Assembly: GCA_016211995.1 (NCBI GenBank)
Contig: JACRHU010000043.1
Location: forward strand, 1 to 32,306
DNA: 32,306 nt
Direction of reading: 5' to 3'
Source: Candidatus Pacearchaeota archaeon
GTDB lineage: Archaea; Nanobdellota; Nanobdellia; Pacearchaeales; DTIR01
The position numbers were made by a program, and so were the translations under genes. The notes under the pieces are model-generated. The model made no database searches, was not told the origin of the DNA, and was given only the letters and a program-made list of their open reading frames with translations. Shown in pieces: positions 1 through 9,358 of the stretch (position 1 is its first letter; every line of letters begins with the position of its first letter).

Positions 1-2
1 AT

Positions 3-1700
3 TTATTCTTCAAGCATAGAAGTATCGCCTAAGCTGAGATGCAGCTCTTTTGCCTTTAATAAACGACGCAAAATTTTCCCACTTCTTGTTTTAGGCATCT
101 TATCAATAAATTCTATTTCTTTAGGATATGCGTGGCCAGCAAGCTTTTTCTTTACAAATTGCTGAATATCTTCTATTAATTTATCTCCTATTCCAATTTT
201 TGTATTTCTCAAAACAATAAAAGCTTTGATTATCTCTCCACGTAATTTGTCAGGTTTTCCAATTACAGCAGCTTCTGCAACAGCAGGATGCTCTAGTAAA
301 GTAGATTCAATTTCAAAAGGACTTACTCTTTCTCCTGCTGTCTTAATTATTTCAGATGCTCTACCAACAAACCAGAAATATCCTTCTCTATCTCTATACG
401 CACGATCATTTGTAATATACCATTTACCTCTGAAATAAGAATTATACATTTTTTTATTTTCCCATACAGTTTTCATCATAGCAGGCCAACCTGGTTTGAA
501 TGCCAAGTCTCCTTCCTTCCTATCTTTTAAGATTTTTCCATTTTTATCCACAATTTCTGCTTCAATTCCAGGAACAGGCTTGCCCATTGAACCTTCTTTT
601 ACAGGAACACAGGGAAAATTACATATCATCATTGCGCCTGTTTCTGTTTGCCAGTAAGTGTCATGCACTATCAATCCAAATTTTTTCTTTGCCCATTCTA
701 TTGCTTCTGGATTTAGTGCTTCTCCTACACAACATACATGTCTTAAATTCAATTTAGGAATTTTTGGTTCAGCACTCTGCAACATTCTCAATGCTGTTGG
801 AGCAGTATAAAGCATGTCTACTTTATAATCAGCTAAAATATCTATCCACTTTTGAGCATCAAATCTTCCTTCATAACTTATAATGCTGTTTCCATTTATT
901 AATGGAGCAAGTATACCATAAACTACACCAGTAATCCATCCAGGATCAGCTGTACACCAGTAAACATTTTGCTTATGTAAGTCAAGTACATATCTTGCTG
1001 TTATTAGTTGCTGGACTATTGCATAATGTGTAATGACGATGCCTTCAATTGGAGTGCCAGCAGTTGAAGAAGTAAACATCAATAACATTTCATCATCTTT
1101 ATTCATTTTTTCAATATTAAACTCACTAGAGGCAACTTGCATTTCTTTTTTGAAAGAGATTTTTGAATCAGAATCTGTTAAAATAATATTTTTTGGTTTA
1201 TTTTTCATCTTTCTGATTCTTTCATAAAGTTCAGAATTAGTTACAAAAACAATTGGCTTAGCTTTTTTAGCTCTCTGTTCCACTCCCCAAGAACCAAATG
1301 CAGGAAATAAAATTGTTGCTATTGCACCAATTTTTAAAATTCCAAAAAAAGAAATATACAATTCAGGTGTACGTGGTAAAAAGATATAACATCTATCTCC
1401 TTTTTTAACACCAAGTTTTTTTAATACATTAGCAAATTTATTTGAAAGTATTGAAAGTTCTTTGTATGTATATTTTTTCTTTTCTTTTTCAGATTCCCAA
1501 TACAATGCAATTTTGTTTCCATTTTTCTCTACATGCCTGTCCAGTGCATTATATGCAGCATTTAGTTTTCCATTTGAAAAAAAAGAAATTTCTTTTTCTG
1601 CATCTTTCCATTTAAAATTTTTATAAACTTTGTTATAATCTTTTAAATTTGGTTCGATTCTCAAATTTTTTTCTTTGATTGAGTAAATTTTAGTTTTCAT
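3..1700 (-). CDS. acs: AMP-forming acyl/acetyl-CoA synthetase (ANL superfamily)
   Basis: Motifs DTYWQTETG, GRASEIIKTAGERVSPFEIE and PKTRSGKILRRL. Start trimmed from ORF start 1769 to the ATG at 1700, which gives an ATGA overlap with the upstream NUDIX gene. Confidence 0.85.
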   Translation of the reverse strand: MKTKIYSIKEKNLRIEPNLKDYNKVYKNFKWKDAEKEISFFSNGKLNAAYNALDRHVEKNGNKIALYWESEKEKKKYTYKELSILSNKFANVLKKLGVKKGDRCYIFLPRTPELYISFFGILKIGAIATILFPAFGSWGVEQRAKKAKPIVFVTNSELYERIRKMKNKPKNIILTDSDSKISFKKEMQVASSEFNIEKMNKDDEMLLMFTSSTAGTPIEGIVITHYAIVQQLITARYVLDLHKQNVYWCTADPGWITGVVYGILAPLINGNSIISYEGRFDAQKWIDILADYKVDMLYTAPTALRMLQSAEPKIPKLNLRHVCCVGEALNPEAIEWAKKKFGLIVHDTYWQTETGAMMICNFPCVPVKEGSMGKPVPGIEAEIVDKNGKILKDRKEGDLAFKPGWPAMMKTVWENKKMYNSYFRGKWYITNDRAYRDREGYFWFVGRASEIIKTAGERVSPFEIESTLLEHPAVAEAAVIGKPDKLRGEIIKAFIVLRNTKIGIGDKLIEDIQQFVKKKLAGHAYPKEIEFIDKMPKTRSGKILRRLLKAKELHLSLGDTSMLEE

Positions 1701-2161
1701 ATTTGCTCCTTTTCCAATTTTGAAATATATTTTGAGGCAATTCTTAATATCCTTTTCTGATTTGGCCAAGTTAATAGTTTTAATGCATTTTTATAATCTC
1801 CCCACATACATCCATCATGCTCTCTTTTATCTAATCTTATTTTTCCTTTTTTAATTTTAACAAGGAATGAACTGAATGTTTGCCCTTTAAAACCAAGCTT
1901 CTTCTGTTCATTTTTTTTGTAGTCATATTTCCCACCAAAACCGAGTTTCAAAAATTTTAAAGGTTTCTGGCCACTTTCCTCCTTTATTTCTCTTGCTACG
2001 GTTTTTTTCCTATTTTTATCTGATTTTTTAATTCCACCTTTTGGAAATTCCCAACCAACCCAATGTAATTTTCTGTGAAGCAATAAGAATTTTGTTTTAT
2101 TTCCTTCTTTAGCATATGTAACACAAAAAATTCCTTCTCTATATCCCAATTTTTTTAGCAT
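1697..2161 (-). CDS. NUDIX hydrolase
   Basis: NUDIX box-like GGIKKSDKNRKKTVAREIKEESGQ; overlaps the next gene by 4 nt. Confidence 0.8.
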   Translation of the reverse strand: MLKKLGYREGIFCVTYAKEGNKTKFLLLHRKLHWVGWEFPKGGIKKSDKNRKKTVAREIKEESGQKPLKFLKLGFGGKYDYKKNEQKKLGFKGQTFSSFLVKIKKGKIRLDKREHDGCMWGDYKNALKLLTWPNQKRILRIASKYISKLEKEQI

Positions 2162-2391
2162 GTATCGGTAAACCTATTCATATTTAAAAAGATTATTAAT
2201 CATTATATTTAGAATATTTTTATATTTTTTAATTACTTTTCAATAATTATCAATATTTTAAAAATTTTTCAAAAAAAGAAAAATTTAAATACAAGTATTA
2301 ACTAACTTTGATAATTAAAATTAAATTTTAATTAATGTTTAATCCAAATTTAAAATTTAAAAATAAAAAAGAGGAGCTTTTAATATCAAAA

Positions 2392-2490
2392 AAACCCAGG
2401 GGGTTTACATAAAAAGCTATGCTTTTTAGGTTCCCAAAAACCTAAGGTTTTTGCGATTAGGATGCTAAAAACAGCAAAGCTGTTTTTTTC
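2392..2490 (+). repeat. Array of four tandem triloop hairpins in the pdaD leader; the last follows GGATGCT
   Basis: AAACCC-agg-GGGTTT (2392-2406); TAAAAAGC-tat-GCTTTTTA (2410-2428); CAAAAACC-taa-GGTTTTTG (2435-2453); GGATGCT (2460-2466) then AAAAACAGC-aaa-GCTGTTTTT (2467-2487). Confidence 0.8.
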
Positions 2491-2507
2491 ACAATAAAGA
2501 AGTTTTA

Positions 2508-3089
2508 ATGATACCTACAAAGATATTTTTTACCAAAGGCATAGGAAGGCATAAAGAAAAATTAGCAAGTTTTGAATTAGCATTAAGAGATGCAGGTATA
2601 GCTCCATACAATCTAGTTAATGTTTCTTCTATATTCCCCCCGGGATGTAAAATCGTTCCAAGAGAAAAAGGTTTGACTGAGTTAAAACAAGGCCAAATAG
2701 TTTTTGTTGTTCTTGCTAGAAATGAGACAAATGAAGCAAACCGACTTGTTGCAGCAAGTATAGGCTGTGCAATTCCTTCAGATCCAAATGCTCATGGTTA
2801 TCTTTCTGAGCATCACTCATTTGGAGAGCCAGATGATAAAGCAGGAGATTATGCAGAGGATTTAGCAGCACATATGCTTGCTTCGACTCTTGGAATAGAG
2901 TTTGATGCTGATGCAGACTATGATGAAATGCGCGAGACATGGAAAATAGATGGTAGAATAGTTAGAACAATGAATGTCACACAATCAGCTATAGGCAAAG
3001 AAGGTATGTGGACTTCGGTTATAGCAGTAGCTGTTTTTTTAGGTAATGAAAGTAATGGCGAGAAAAAAGAAGGGAATAATGATAGATAA
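2508..3089 (+). CDS. pdaD: Pyruvoyl-dependent arginine decarboxylase
   Basis: PvlArgDC-like sequence with self-cleavage context [13 protein letters not shown] (Ser40/Ser41) and [25 protein letters not shown]. Confidence 0.9.
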   Translation: MIPTKIFFTKGIGRHKEKLASFELALRDAGIAPYNLVNVSSIFPPGCKIVPREKGLTELKQGQIVFVVLARNETNEANRLVAASIGCAIPSDPNAHGYLSEHHSFGEPDDKAGDYAEDLAAHMLASTLGIEFDADADYDEMRETWKIDGRIVRTMNVTQSAIGKEGMWTSVIAVAVFLGNESNGEKKEGNNDR

Positions 3090-3173
3090 GTCTATAACTT
3101 TTCGATTTAGATGTATTTGATAAGATTTAAATATTTTCTTATTCTTTCTAACTAGAGCAAAAGGGGTTGTAAA

Positions 3174-4367
3174 ATGGATTCTGACAAACTAGAAGAAAAG
3201 AACAATAACTTAGCAGAGAATTTTAATCCTTATCCTGAAGAAAAATCTGTTTCAGATGAAAAGCTGATAGTGAAGGCCTTGCCTGAAAGAGATCTTGAAA
3301 AAGGTTACAAGTCAGTTGGAGATAGAAAGCAAAAAACAAAACAAGAAAATTTTTTGAATATAATCAAGCTAGTCGCTCCAGGCACTATAATCAGAGAGGC
3401 AGTAGATGATATAATAAAATCAAGAAATGGTGCACTGATTGTACTTGATTCTGCAGGTTTGGGCAAGATTATAGAGGGGGGCTTTAGAGTTAATTGCAGA
3501 CTTACTTCACAAAGGCTTGTAGAACTAAGCAAAATGGATGGTGCGATTATAATATCTAAAGATATGTCAAAAATACTTTCTGCAAATACTTTACTTGTTC
3601 CAGATTCTGACATACCAACAGAGGAAACAGGAACAAGACATAAGGCTGCAGAAAGAACATCAAAACAGCTTGGAACATTGGTAATTGCGATTTCGGAAAG
3701 AAGAAGAATAGCAACACTATACCATGGAGATACAAGATACCCATTAAGAGGAACTCAAGAATTACTAAGAAGAGCAGTAGAATCTTTACAAATCTTAGAA
3801 AAACAATCAGAAATTTTTAATGATATGATGCTCAAATTCAATGTTCTTGAATTTACAAAATTAGTGACTCTAAATGACGTATGCCTGCTTATCCAGCGGG
3901 CAGAAATAATAATAAAAATAGCATCAATAATTAAAAGGCACGTCATTGAACTAGGAAAAGAAAGTAGTATTTTAAAAATTAGATTGAGAGAATTAATGAA
4001 AGATGTAGAGAGAGAAGAATTTTCTGTAATTTCTGATTTTTCTAAACTCAAGCTGAAAAAAACTAAAAGTTTACTTTCTATTCTTTCACTAGAAGAACTT
4101 TTAGAGATAGATAATATAATACTCACTTTAGGTTATTCTGACAAAGAGAGTATAATTTATAGCAAAGGATATAGAATACTGAATAGGCTGGGTTTACCAG
4201 AAAAAGAGATAAAATTATTGATGAATGATTTCCAAAACTTAAACAATTTGCTTGAAGCCCCAGCAGAGAACTTAACGAATGTTTTAAAAGACAAGAAAAA
4301 AGCAAAGTCTATACAGGAAAGACTCGCAAATCTGAAAGAGCAAGTTATTCTTGGTAAAAAAATATAA
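3174..4367 (+). CDS. disA: DisA-like diadenylate cyclase (DAC domain, linker, HhH-like C-terminus)
   Basis: DGAIIISKDMSKILSANTLLVPDSDIPTEETGTRHKAAERTSKQLGTLVIAISERRRIATLYHGDTRYPL matches DAC DGA and RHxxAE motifs, followed by a helical linker and HhH-like tail. Confidence 0.88.
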   Translation: MDSDKLEEKNNNLAENFNPYPEEKSVSDEKLIVKALPERDLEKGYKSVGDRKQKTKQENFLNIIKLVAPGTIIREAVDDIIKSRNGALIVLDSAGLGKIIEGGFRVNCRLTSQRLVELSKMDGAIIISKDMSKILSANTLLVPDSDIPTEETGTRHKAAERTSKQLGTLVIAISERRRIATLYHGDTRYPLRGTQELLRRAVESLQILEKQSEIFNDMMLKFNVLEFTKLVTLNDVCLLIQRAEIIIKIASIIKRHVIELGKESSILKIRLRELMKDVEREEFSVISDFSKLKLKKTKSLLSILSLEELLEIDNIILTLGYSDKESIIYSKGYRILNRLGLPEKEIKLLMNDFQNLNNLLEAPAENLTNVLKDKKKAKSIQERLANLKEQVILGKKI

Positions 4368-4393
4368 TTGTAAAGATTAAGACTAGGAAATCT

Positions 4394-5443
4394 TTGAATA
4401 TGTTAACTGATAAGCAAATCTCAGAAATAAGGAAACTACTTGAAGAGTCCCAAAATCCCCTTATCTTTTTTGATAATGATAGTGATGGATTAGCTTCTTT
4501 TCTTTTATTAAGAAGATATCTTGGAAGAGGAAAAGGAGTTGTAATAAAAAGTTTTCCAGATTTGAATGAAAGCTATACAAGGAAAATAAATGAATTAAAT
4601 CCAGATGTGGTTTTTGTTTTAGACAAACCATTGATATCGGAAAAATTTCTAGAATTTTTAGAACAGCACTCTCTTCCTTTAATCTGGATAGATCATCATC
4701 CAGTTCAAGAAATAAATTCTCCTCTTATTTATTATTTTAATCCGCTGTCAAACAAGCCAGAATCAAATGAGCCCACTTCATACTGGTGCTATAAAATTAC
4801 TAATAAAAAAGAAGATATTTGGATTGCAATGATTGGTTGTATTGGAGACTGGTTTTTGCCAGATTTTCTTGGAGAATTTGAAAAACTTTATCCTGATTTA
4901 ATTGATTTAAAAACTAAGAACTCGGCGCAGGTTTTATATGAAACAAAAATAGGAAAACTTGCAAATATTCTAAGTTTTGCATTGAAAGATAGGACAAGCA
5001 ATATAGTTAATATGCTTAAAATTTTATCTAATATAAAATCAGTTTATGAGCTTTTTGAAGAAGATAAAGATAAAACAAAGAAGATTTATAAAAGATATAA
5101 ACAGATTAATGCAAAATATTCAGCATTGCTTGAGAAAGCTAAATCCTTAGTTAAAAATAGCAAAAAACTATTTTTATTTAAATATAGTGGAGATTTGAGC
5201 ATATCTGGAGAATTATCAAATGAATTATTCTACTTGTTTTCTCCCAAAGTGATTGCTGTGGCTTATATAAAAGGTGAAGAAGCAAAAATTTCTTTAAGGG
5301 CAAAGTCAAATATAAGAGATATTGCTGTTAAAGTAGCAGAAGAATTAGGCGGAAGAGGTGGCGGACATGAACAAGCATGTGCTGTCAGTGTTCCTGTATC
5401 AGAGCTCTCAAAATTCAAGGAAAAAGTTGAAGGGCTAATTTAA
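4394..5443 (+). CDS. DHH/DHHA1 family phosphoesterase
   Basis: FFDNDSDGLAS, WIDHHPV and C-terminal GGRGGGHEQACA. Confidence 0.85.
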   Translation: MNMLTDKQISEIRKLLEESQNPLIFFDNDSDGLASFLLLRRYLGRGKGVVIKSFPDLNESYTRKINELNPDVVFVLDKPLISEKFLEFLEQHSLPLIWIDHHPVQEINSPLIYYFNPLSNKPESNEPTSYWCYKITNKKEDIWIAMIGCIGDWFLPDFLGEFEKLYPDLIDLKTKNSAQVLYETKIGKLANILSFALKDRTSNIVNMLKILSNIKSVYELFEEDKDKTKKIYKRYKQINAKYSALLEKAKSLVKNSKKLFLFKYSGDLSISGELSNELFYLFSPKVIAVAYIKGEEAKISLRAKSNIRDIAVKVAEELGGRGGGHEQACAVSVPVSELSKFKEKVEGLI

Positions 5444-5556
5444 GAACCAGCTGCTGCCTGTAATAATGCTTTTATTATTATAAATCCAATAATAGCTACT
5501 GCAGCCGCTTTTATTATATCAATCAAAGTATCACTTAAATCATTATGTTTGCCCAT
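5440..5556 (-). CDS. Small 38-aa single-TM protein, not in the ORF track
   Basis: MGKHNDLSDTLIDIIKAAAVAIIGFIIIKALLQAAAGS*; starts 1 nt after the stop of the upstream minus-strand membrane-protein ORF. Confidence 0.5.
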   Translation of the reverse strand: MGKHNDLSDTLIDIIKAAAVAIIGFIIIKALLQAAAGS

Positions 5557-5557
5557 T

Positions 5558-5827
5558 TTATTTAAAAACTTTCCTTTGAAGTTCCTTAATATCTGATTTA
5601 ATATTTATAAGGAGTTCATGTATTTTAAGCTTTTCCTCTATTTTTTTATTTTCTTCTTCTTGATCTTTTAATTTTTTTTCGAACCCAGATAAACTTACCC
5701 CAATTATAAAAAGGATGGCGGCCGCAATAATTAATATTCTATATTGTTCTGCGATTGGTAATGGTATAATTAATGAAATTACTACTACTATCACTGTAAG
5801 CAGAATTGTAATAAAGCTTTCACTCAT
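5558..5827 (-). CDS. Small membrane protein, two TM segments plus coiled coil
   Basis: Two hydrophobic segments then KKLKDQEEENKKIEEKLK; TATA-like TTTATAAAA about 25 nt upstream. Confidence 0.6.
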   Translation of the reverse strand: MSESFITILLTVIVVVISLIIPLPIAEQYRILIIAAAILFIIGVSLSGFEKKLKDQEEENKKIEEKLKIHELLINIKSDIKELQRKVFK

Positions 5828-5887
5828 TTAAATACTTGATTTATCTCTTTTATAAAAATTTATATACTTAAAATTATATTTTGTTTT

Positions 5888-6790
5888 ATGCAGCCAGTTA
5901 AGCCAGTCAAGATAAAAAAAGACATGAAAGTTTCCGAATTAGTAGATGCATTAAAAGAAACAGGGTTCAATGCAAGGAAGTTAGGCGAAGCCTCTGAAAT
6001 TCTTGTTGAAATGATTAAAGATAAGGAATGCAAAATTTTTCTCGGCCTTGCAGGAGCAATGGTTCCTGCTGGAATGAAATCAATTATCCTAGACTTGCTT
6101 GATTATACATATATTTTTGTTTCAACAGGTGCGAATTTAACACATGACTTAATTGAAGCTTTAGGGCATAAGCATTATAAAGGAGATGAAAAAGCAAATG
6201 ATGAAGAATTGCATAAACAGGGTATAGATAGAATTTATGATATTTTTATGAAACAAGATGTCTACAAAGATTTGGAAAAATTCTTCGAAAAGCATTGGCA
6301 GCAATTAGAGAAATGTACAAATATCAAAGAACTTTTATGGAAGATTGGAAAATTAGTTGATAATGATTGCATTTTAAAAAAATGTTTTGAAAAGAAAATT
6401 CCAATTTTCTGTCCAGCTATAGCAGACTCAGGCATTGGATTAATGATTTGGAGTAAAAAAGCAGCAGGCAAAAAAATTATTATTGATGCTTTTGAAGATA
6501 TGAAAGAAATTATAGACTTTGCTTGGCAGGCAAAGAAAAAAGGAGTTATTTATATCGGAGGAGGAGTTCCAAAGAACTTCATACAGCAGTCAATGCAGTT
6601 TTCAACACCTGCTTCATATGGAATACAAATTTCAACAGACAAGGAAGAATATGGTGGAAGCAGTGGTGCAAAGTTAAAAGAGGGCATTAGCTGGGGGAAA
6701 ATGTCAGAAAAAGGAAAATTTATTAGTATAATTAGCGATGCAACAATTATCTTGCCTTTGCTTGTTGCATCAGCATTTGACAAAATTTGA
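5888..6790 (+). CDS. dys: Deoxyhypusine synthase
   Basis: STGANLTHDLIEALGH, GGGVPKNFIQQ and catalytic-Lys motif SGAKLKEGISWGK. Confidence 0.92.
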   Translation: MQPVKPVKIKKDMKVSELVDALKETGFNARKLGEASEILVEMIKDKECKIFLGLAGAMVPAGMKSIILDLLDYTYIFVSTGANLTHDLIEALGHKHYKGDEKANDEELHKQGIDRIYDIFMKQDVYKDLEKFFEKHWQQLEKCTNIKELLWKIGKLVDNDCILKKCFEKKIPIFCPAIADSGIGLMIWSKKAAGKKIIIDAFEDMKEIIDFAWQAKKKGVIYIGGGVPKNFIQQSMQFSTPASYGIQISTDKEEYGGSSGAKLKEGISWGKMSEKGKFISIISDATIILPLLVASAFDKI

Positions 6791-6793
6791 AAA

Positions 6794-7459
6794 ATGAGAA
6801 AATTATTTTTAGCTTCATCAATGAGAAAGTTATTAGCAAATAAAAAACTTAAAAATGAGTTGATTAAATTTTTGCCTAAAAAACCAAAGAATATTTTAGT
6901 AGGGCATATCCCTAATGCAGCTGATCCTCAAAAAGATAAGTCATATGTTCAAGAATCAATAAATCAGCTTGAATCTATGGGTATGAAAATTAGAAAAGTA
7001 GATTTAAGAGAGGAAAATAGAAAATCATTAAAGAAAAAACTTTCTGATTGTGACCTAATTTTTGTCAATGGTGGCAATACTTTTTATCTTTTAGAAATTA
7101 TAAGAAAAAGTGGTTTCAACAAAATATTGCCCAAGTTGTTAGATAAAGGCAAAATCTATCTGGGTGCAAGTGCTGGGAGCTATGTTGCCTGCCCTACAAT
7201 AGAGGCTGCAGCATGGAAACATGCAGATAGAAATATCAATAATTTAAAAGATTTAACAGGATTAAATTTTGTTCCTTTTATCATTACAGCACATTTTGAA
7301 GAAGAGGTCAGGAAAGCAACAGAGAAAGGAGCAAAAAAGGCTAAATTTCCTGTTGTTGCATTAACCGATAAACAAGCAGTCATTGTTAAAGGTAACAAGT
7401 ATAAAGTGGTTGGAAAGGGTAAGAGAAGATTTTATAATGGTTTTAAAGAATCTCGATAG
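6794..7459 (+). CDS. Peptidase S51 / PepE-like protein
   Basis: FVNGGNTFYLLE and nucleophile motif GASAGSYVACPTIE. Confidence 0.82.
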   Translation: MRKLFLASSMRKLLANKKLKNELIKFLPKKPKNILVGHIPNAADPQKDKSYVQESINQLESMGMKIRKVDLREENRKSLKKKLSDCDLIFVNGGNTFYLLEIIRKSGFNKILPKLLDKGKIYLGASAGSYVACPTIEAAAWKHADRNINNLKDLTGLNFVPFIITAHFEEEVRKATEKGAKKAKFPVVALTDKQAVIVKGNKYKVVGKGKRRFYNGFKESR

Positions 7460-7475
7460 CTAAAAAAGGTGAAAA

Positions 7476-9341
7476 ATGAAAAAAATTTATTTTATAATAG
7501 TACTGTTTATATTTCTAATTCCAACTATTTATGCAGAGCAGTTCAGCGATTATCAAAATCTTGTTATTAAGACAAATTTATATGGCAAGCTGACTGCTTC
7601 TGGGATTGGAAAGCTGGCTGCAAATTTATCTTTGCTTCCTGAGGAAGATTTAAGACAGCAAGTAACAAGCCTTAAAACATTTCCTCCAACAGAAGTAGGG
7701 GATACGATTTTTTATTCATGGAATACAGATATTGCAGAATTTGGCTGGAATGCAACTGTAAAGACAAATGCAGTTTTACAGGAAATTAAAAGAATTAGGT
7801 TTCCAATAACAATAAATGAGTACCTAGAATATAAAGCAACAAGCGAACATATTAATATAAATGATGATATAAGAAATAAAGCCAATGAACTTGTTTCTGG
7901 CAAAACAGATTTATTTGATGCAATTCATGAAATAGGGAATTTTGTTTATACAAATTTAACCTATGATAAAGATTATGTTGATACTGTTGAGAAAGCTTCA
8001 TGGGTTTTGGAAAATAAAAAAGGAGTATGTGATGAATACTCTATCTTATTCATAGCTTTAGTAAGGTCCTTAGGAATTCCAGCAAAATATGTTACAGGGA
8101 TTGTTTATTCCCCTACTACTTATGGGGGTTTTTTTGGCAATCATGCTTGGGCAGAGGTGTACATGCCAGGCTATGGCTGGATTCCTTTTGATTTAACCTT
8201 TGGACAATTTGGGTGGATTGATTCAACACATATTGCACTATCAAAATCTGTTGATTCAGAAAGTTCTGTGGTATATACCTATCAAGTAGGCAAGCAAGTA
8301 GAAGCTAGCGAGCTTAACATATCATACGATGTAATAGATAAATCAAATCTTCTTCAAGAAAAGCTTTCAATATCTGCAGAGCCGATAAAAAAGGAAATTG
8401 GAACAAACTCTTATCTTCCTTTACAAGTTACTATTGAAAATCAAAATCTTTTCTATGTTCCAGCAATAATATATATCACAAAATCTCCTGGAGAGATTGT
8501 AGGCAAAAATGTTCAGAATATACTGCTAGGACCAGGAGAAACTCAAACAATATTTTTTATTCTAAAAATTCCAGATGAGCCAGCAGGTTACATATACAGT
8601 TCAAATATCCAAGTTATTGATCAGTTTAGTGATTTTGCACAAACAACTATCAAATTTTCAGATTTATACGAGCCAATGAGTTTATCAAAAGCAAAGACAA
8701 TTGCAGCAGAGCTGACAACAACAAAACATAGCCTTATTTATGATGCAGATATAACTTGTACAAAAGATAAAGAAAGTTATTATAGGGATGAATTAATAGA
8801 ATTGAACTGTAAAATAATGAGTCAGTCAAATACTCTTTTACAAAATTTAAATCTCTGTATTTTAGAAACAAATGAATGCAAAACTTTTAATCTTCCAATC
8901 AATTCAGAAATAGAAGAATCTTTTACCCTGCCAGCAGCTTCTGACTACTTAATTAAATTAAGTAATGCAAAATTAACAAAAAGCTTGTATCTAACTTCTA
9001 GCGTACTTGAAAAACCAGATTTAGAAGTTATGGATATTAAAGAAAAAACTCTTGATTATAAAGAAAGTTCTGTAACAACTACAATAAAAACCAAGTCTAT
9101 ATGCAATAATCTTAAACTTAATATAAATAACAAGCAGTTTGAGGTAAATTCCACAGAAGGAACAAAAGAGTTTGTTTTTGATTTTCCAGGTAAAAATGCC
9201 TTAAAAGGACAAATCAACATAAGTGCTGAATGTTTTGATTTAAGAGACAGAATTTACAAAGATGAAAAAACATTTAATGTCCAAATAGAAAATATTCCTT
9301 GGTATGGCCAGATTGTGAAATTTTTTATGAATTTATTCTAA
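7476..9341 (+). CDS. Secreted transglutaminase-like protein
   Basis: Signal peptide MKKIYFIIVLFIFLIPTIYAEQ; GVCDEYSILFIALVRSLGIPAKYVTG, NHAWAEVYMPGYGWIPFDLTFG (Cys-His-Asp). Confidence 0.85.
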   Translation: MKKIYFIIVLFIFLIPTIYAEQFSDYQNLVIKTNLYGKLTASGIGKLAANLSLLPEEDLRQQVTSLKTFPPTEVGDTIFYSWNTDIAEFGWNATVKTNAVLQEIKRIRFPITINEYLEYKATSEHININDDIRNKANELVSGKTDLFDAIHEIGNFVYTNLTYDKDYVDTVEKASWVLENKKGVCDEYSILFIALVRSLGIPAKYVTGIVYSPTTYGGFFGNHAWAEVYMPGYGWIPFDLTFGQFGWIDSTHIALSKSVDSESSVVYTYQVGKQVEASELNISYDVIDKSNLLQEKLSISAEPIKKEIGTNSYLPLQVTIENQNLFYVPAIIYITKSPGEIVGKNVQNILLGPGETQTIFFILKIPDEPAGYIYSSNIQVIDQFSDFAQTTIKFSDLYEPMSLSKAKTIAAELTTTKHSLIYDADITCTKDKESYYRDELIELNCKIMSQSNTLLQNLNLCILETNECKTFNLPINSEIEESFTLPAASDYLIKLSNAKLTKSLYLTSSVLEKPDLEVMDIKEKTLDYKESSVTTTIKTKSICNNLKLNINNKQFEVNSTEGTKEFVFDFPGKNALKGQINISAECFDLRDRIYKDEKTFNVQIENIPWYGQIVKFFMNLF

Positions 9342-9358
9342 TGTAGTTAAATATCAAA

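Noticed and set aside
1697-1769. Upstream N-terminal extension of the acyl-CoA ligase ORF (MAKSEKDIKNCLKIYFKIGKGAN)
   Set aside because: It lies within the NUDIX gene in another frame; the ATGA-overlap start at 1700 is more likely.
3305-4126. Minus-strand ORFs (102, 62 and 123 aa) inside disA
   Set aside because: Antisense to a clearly conserved gene; Ser/Ile/Leu-rich shadow translation.
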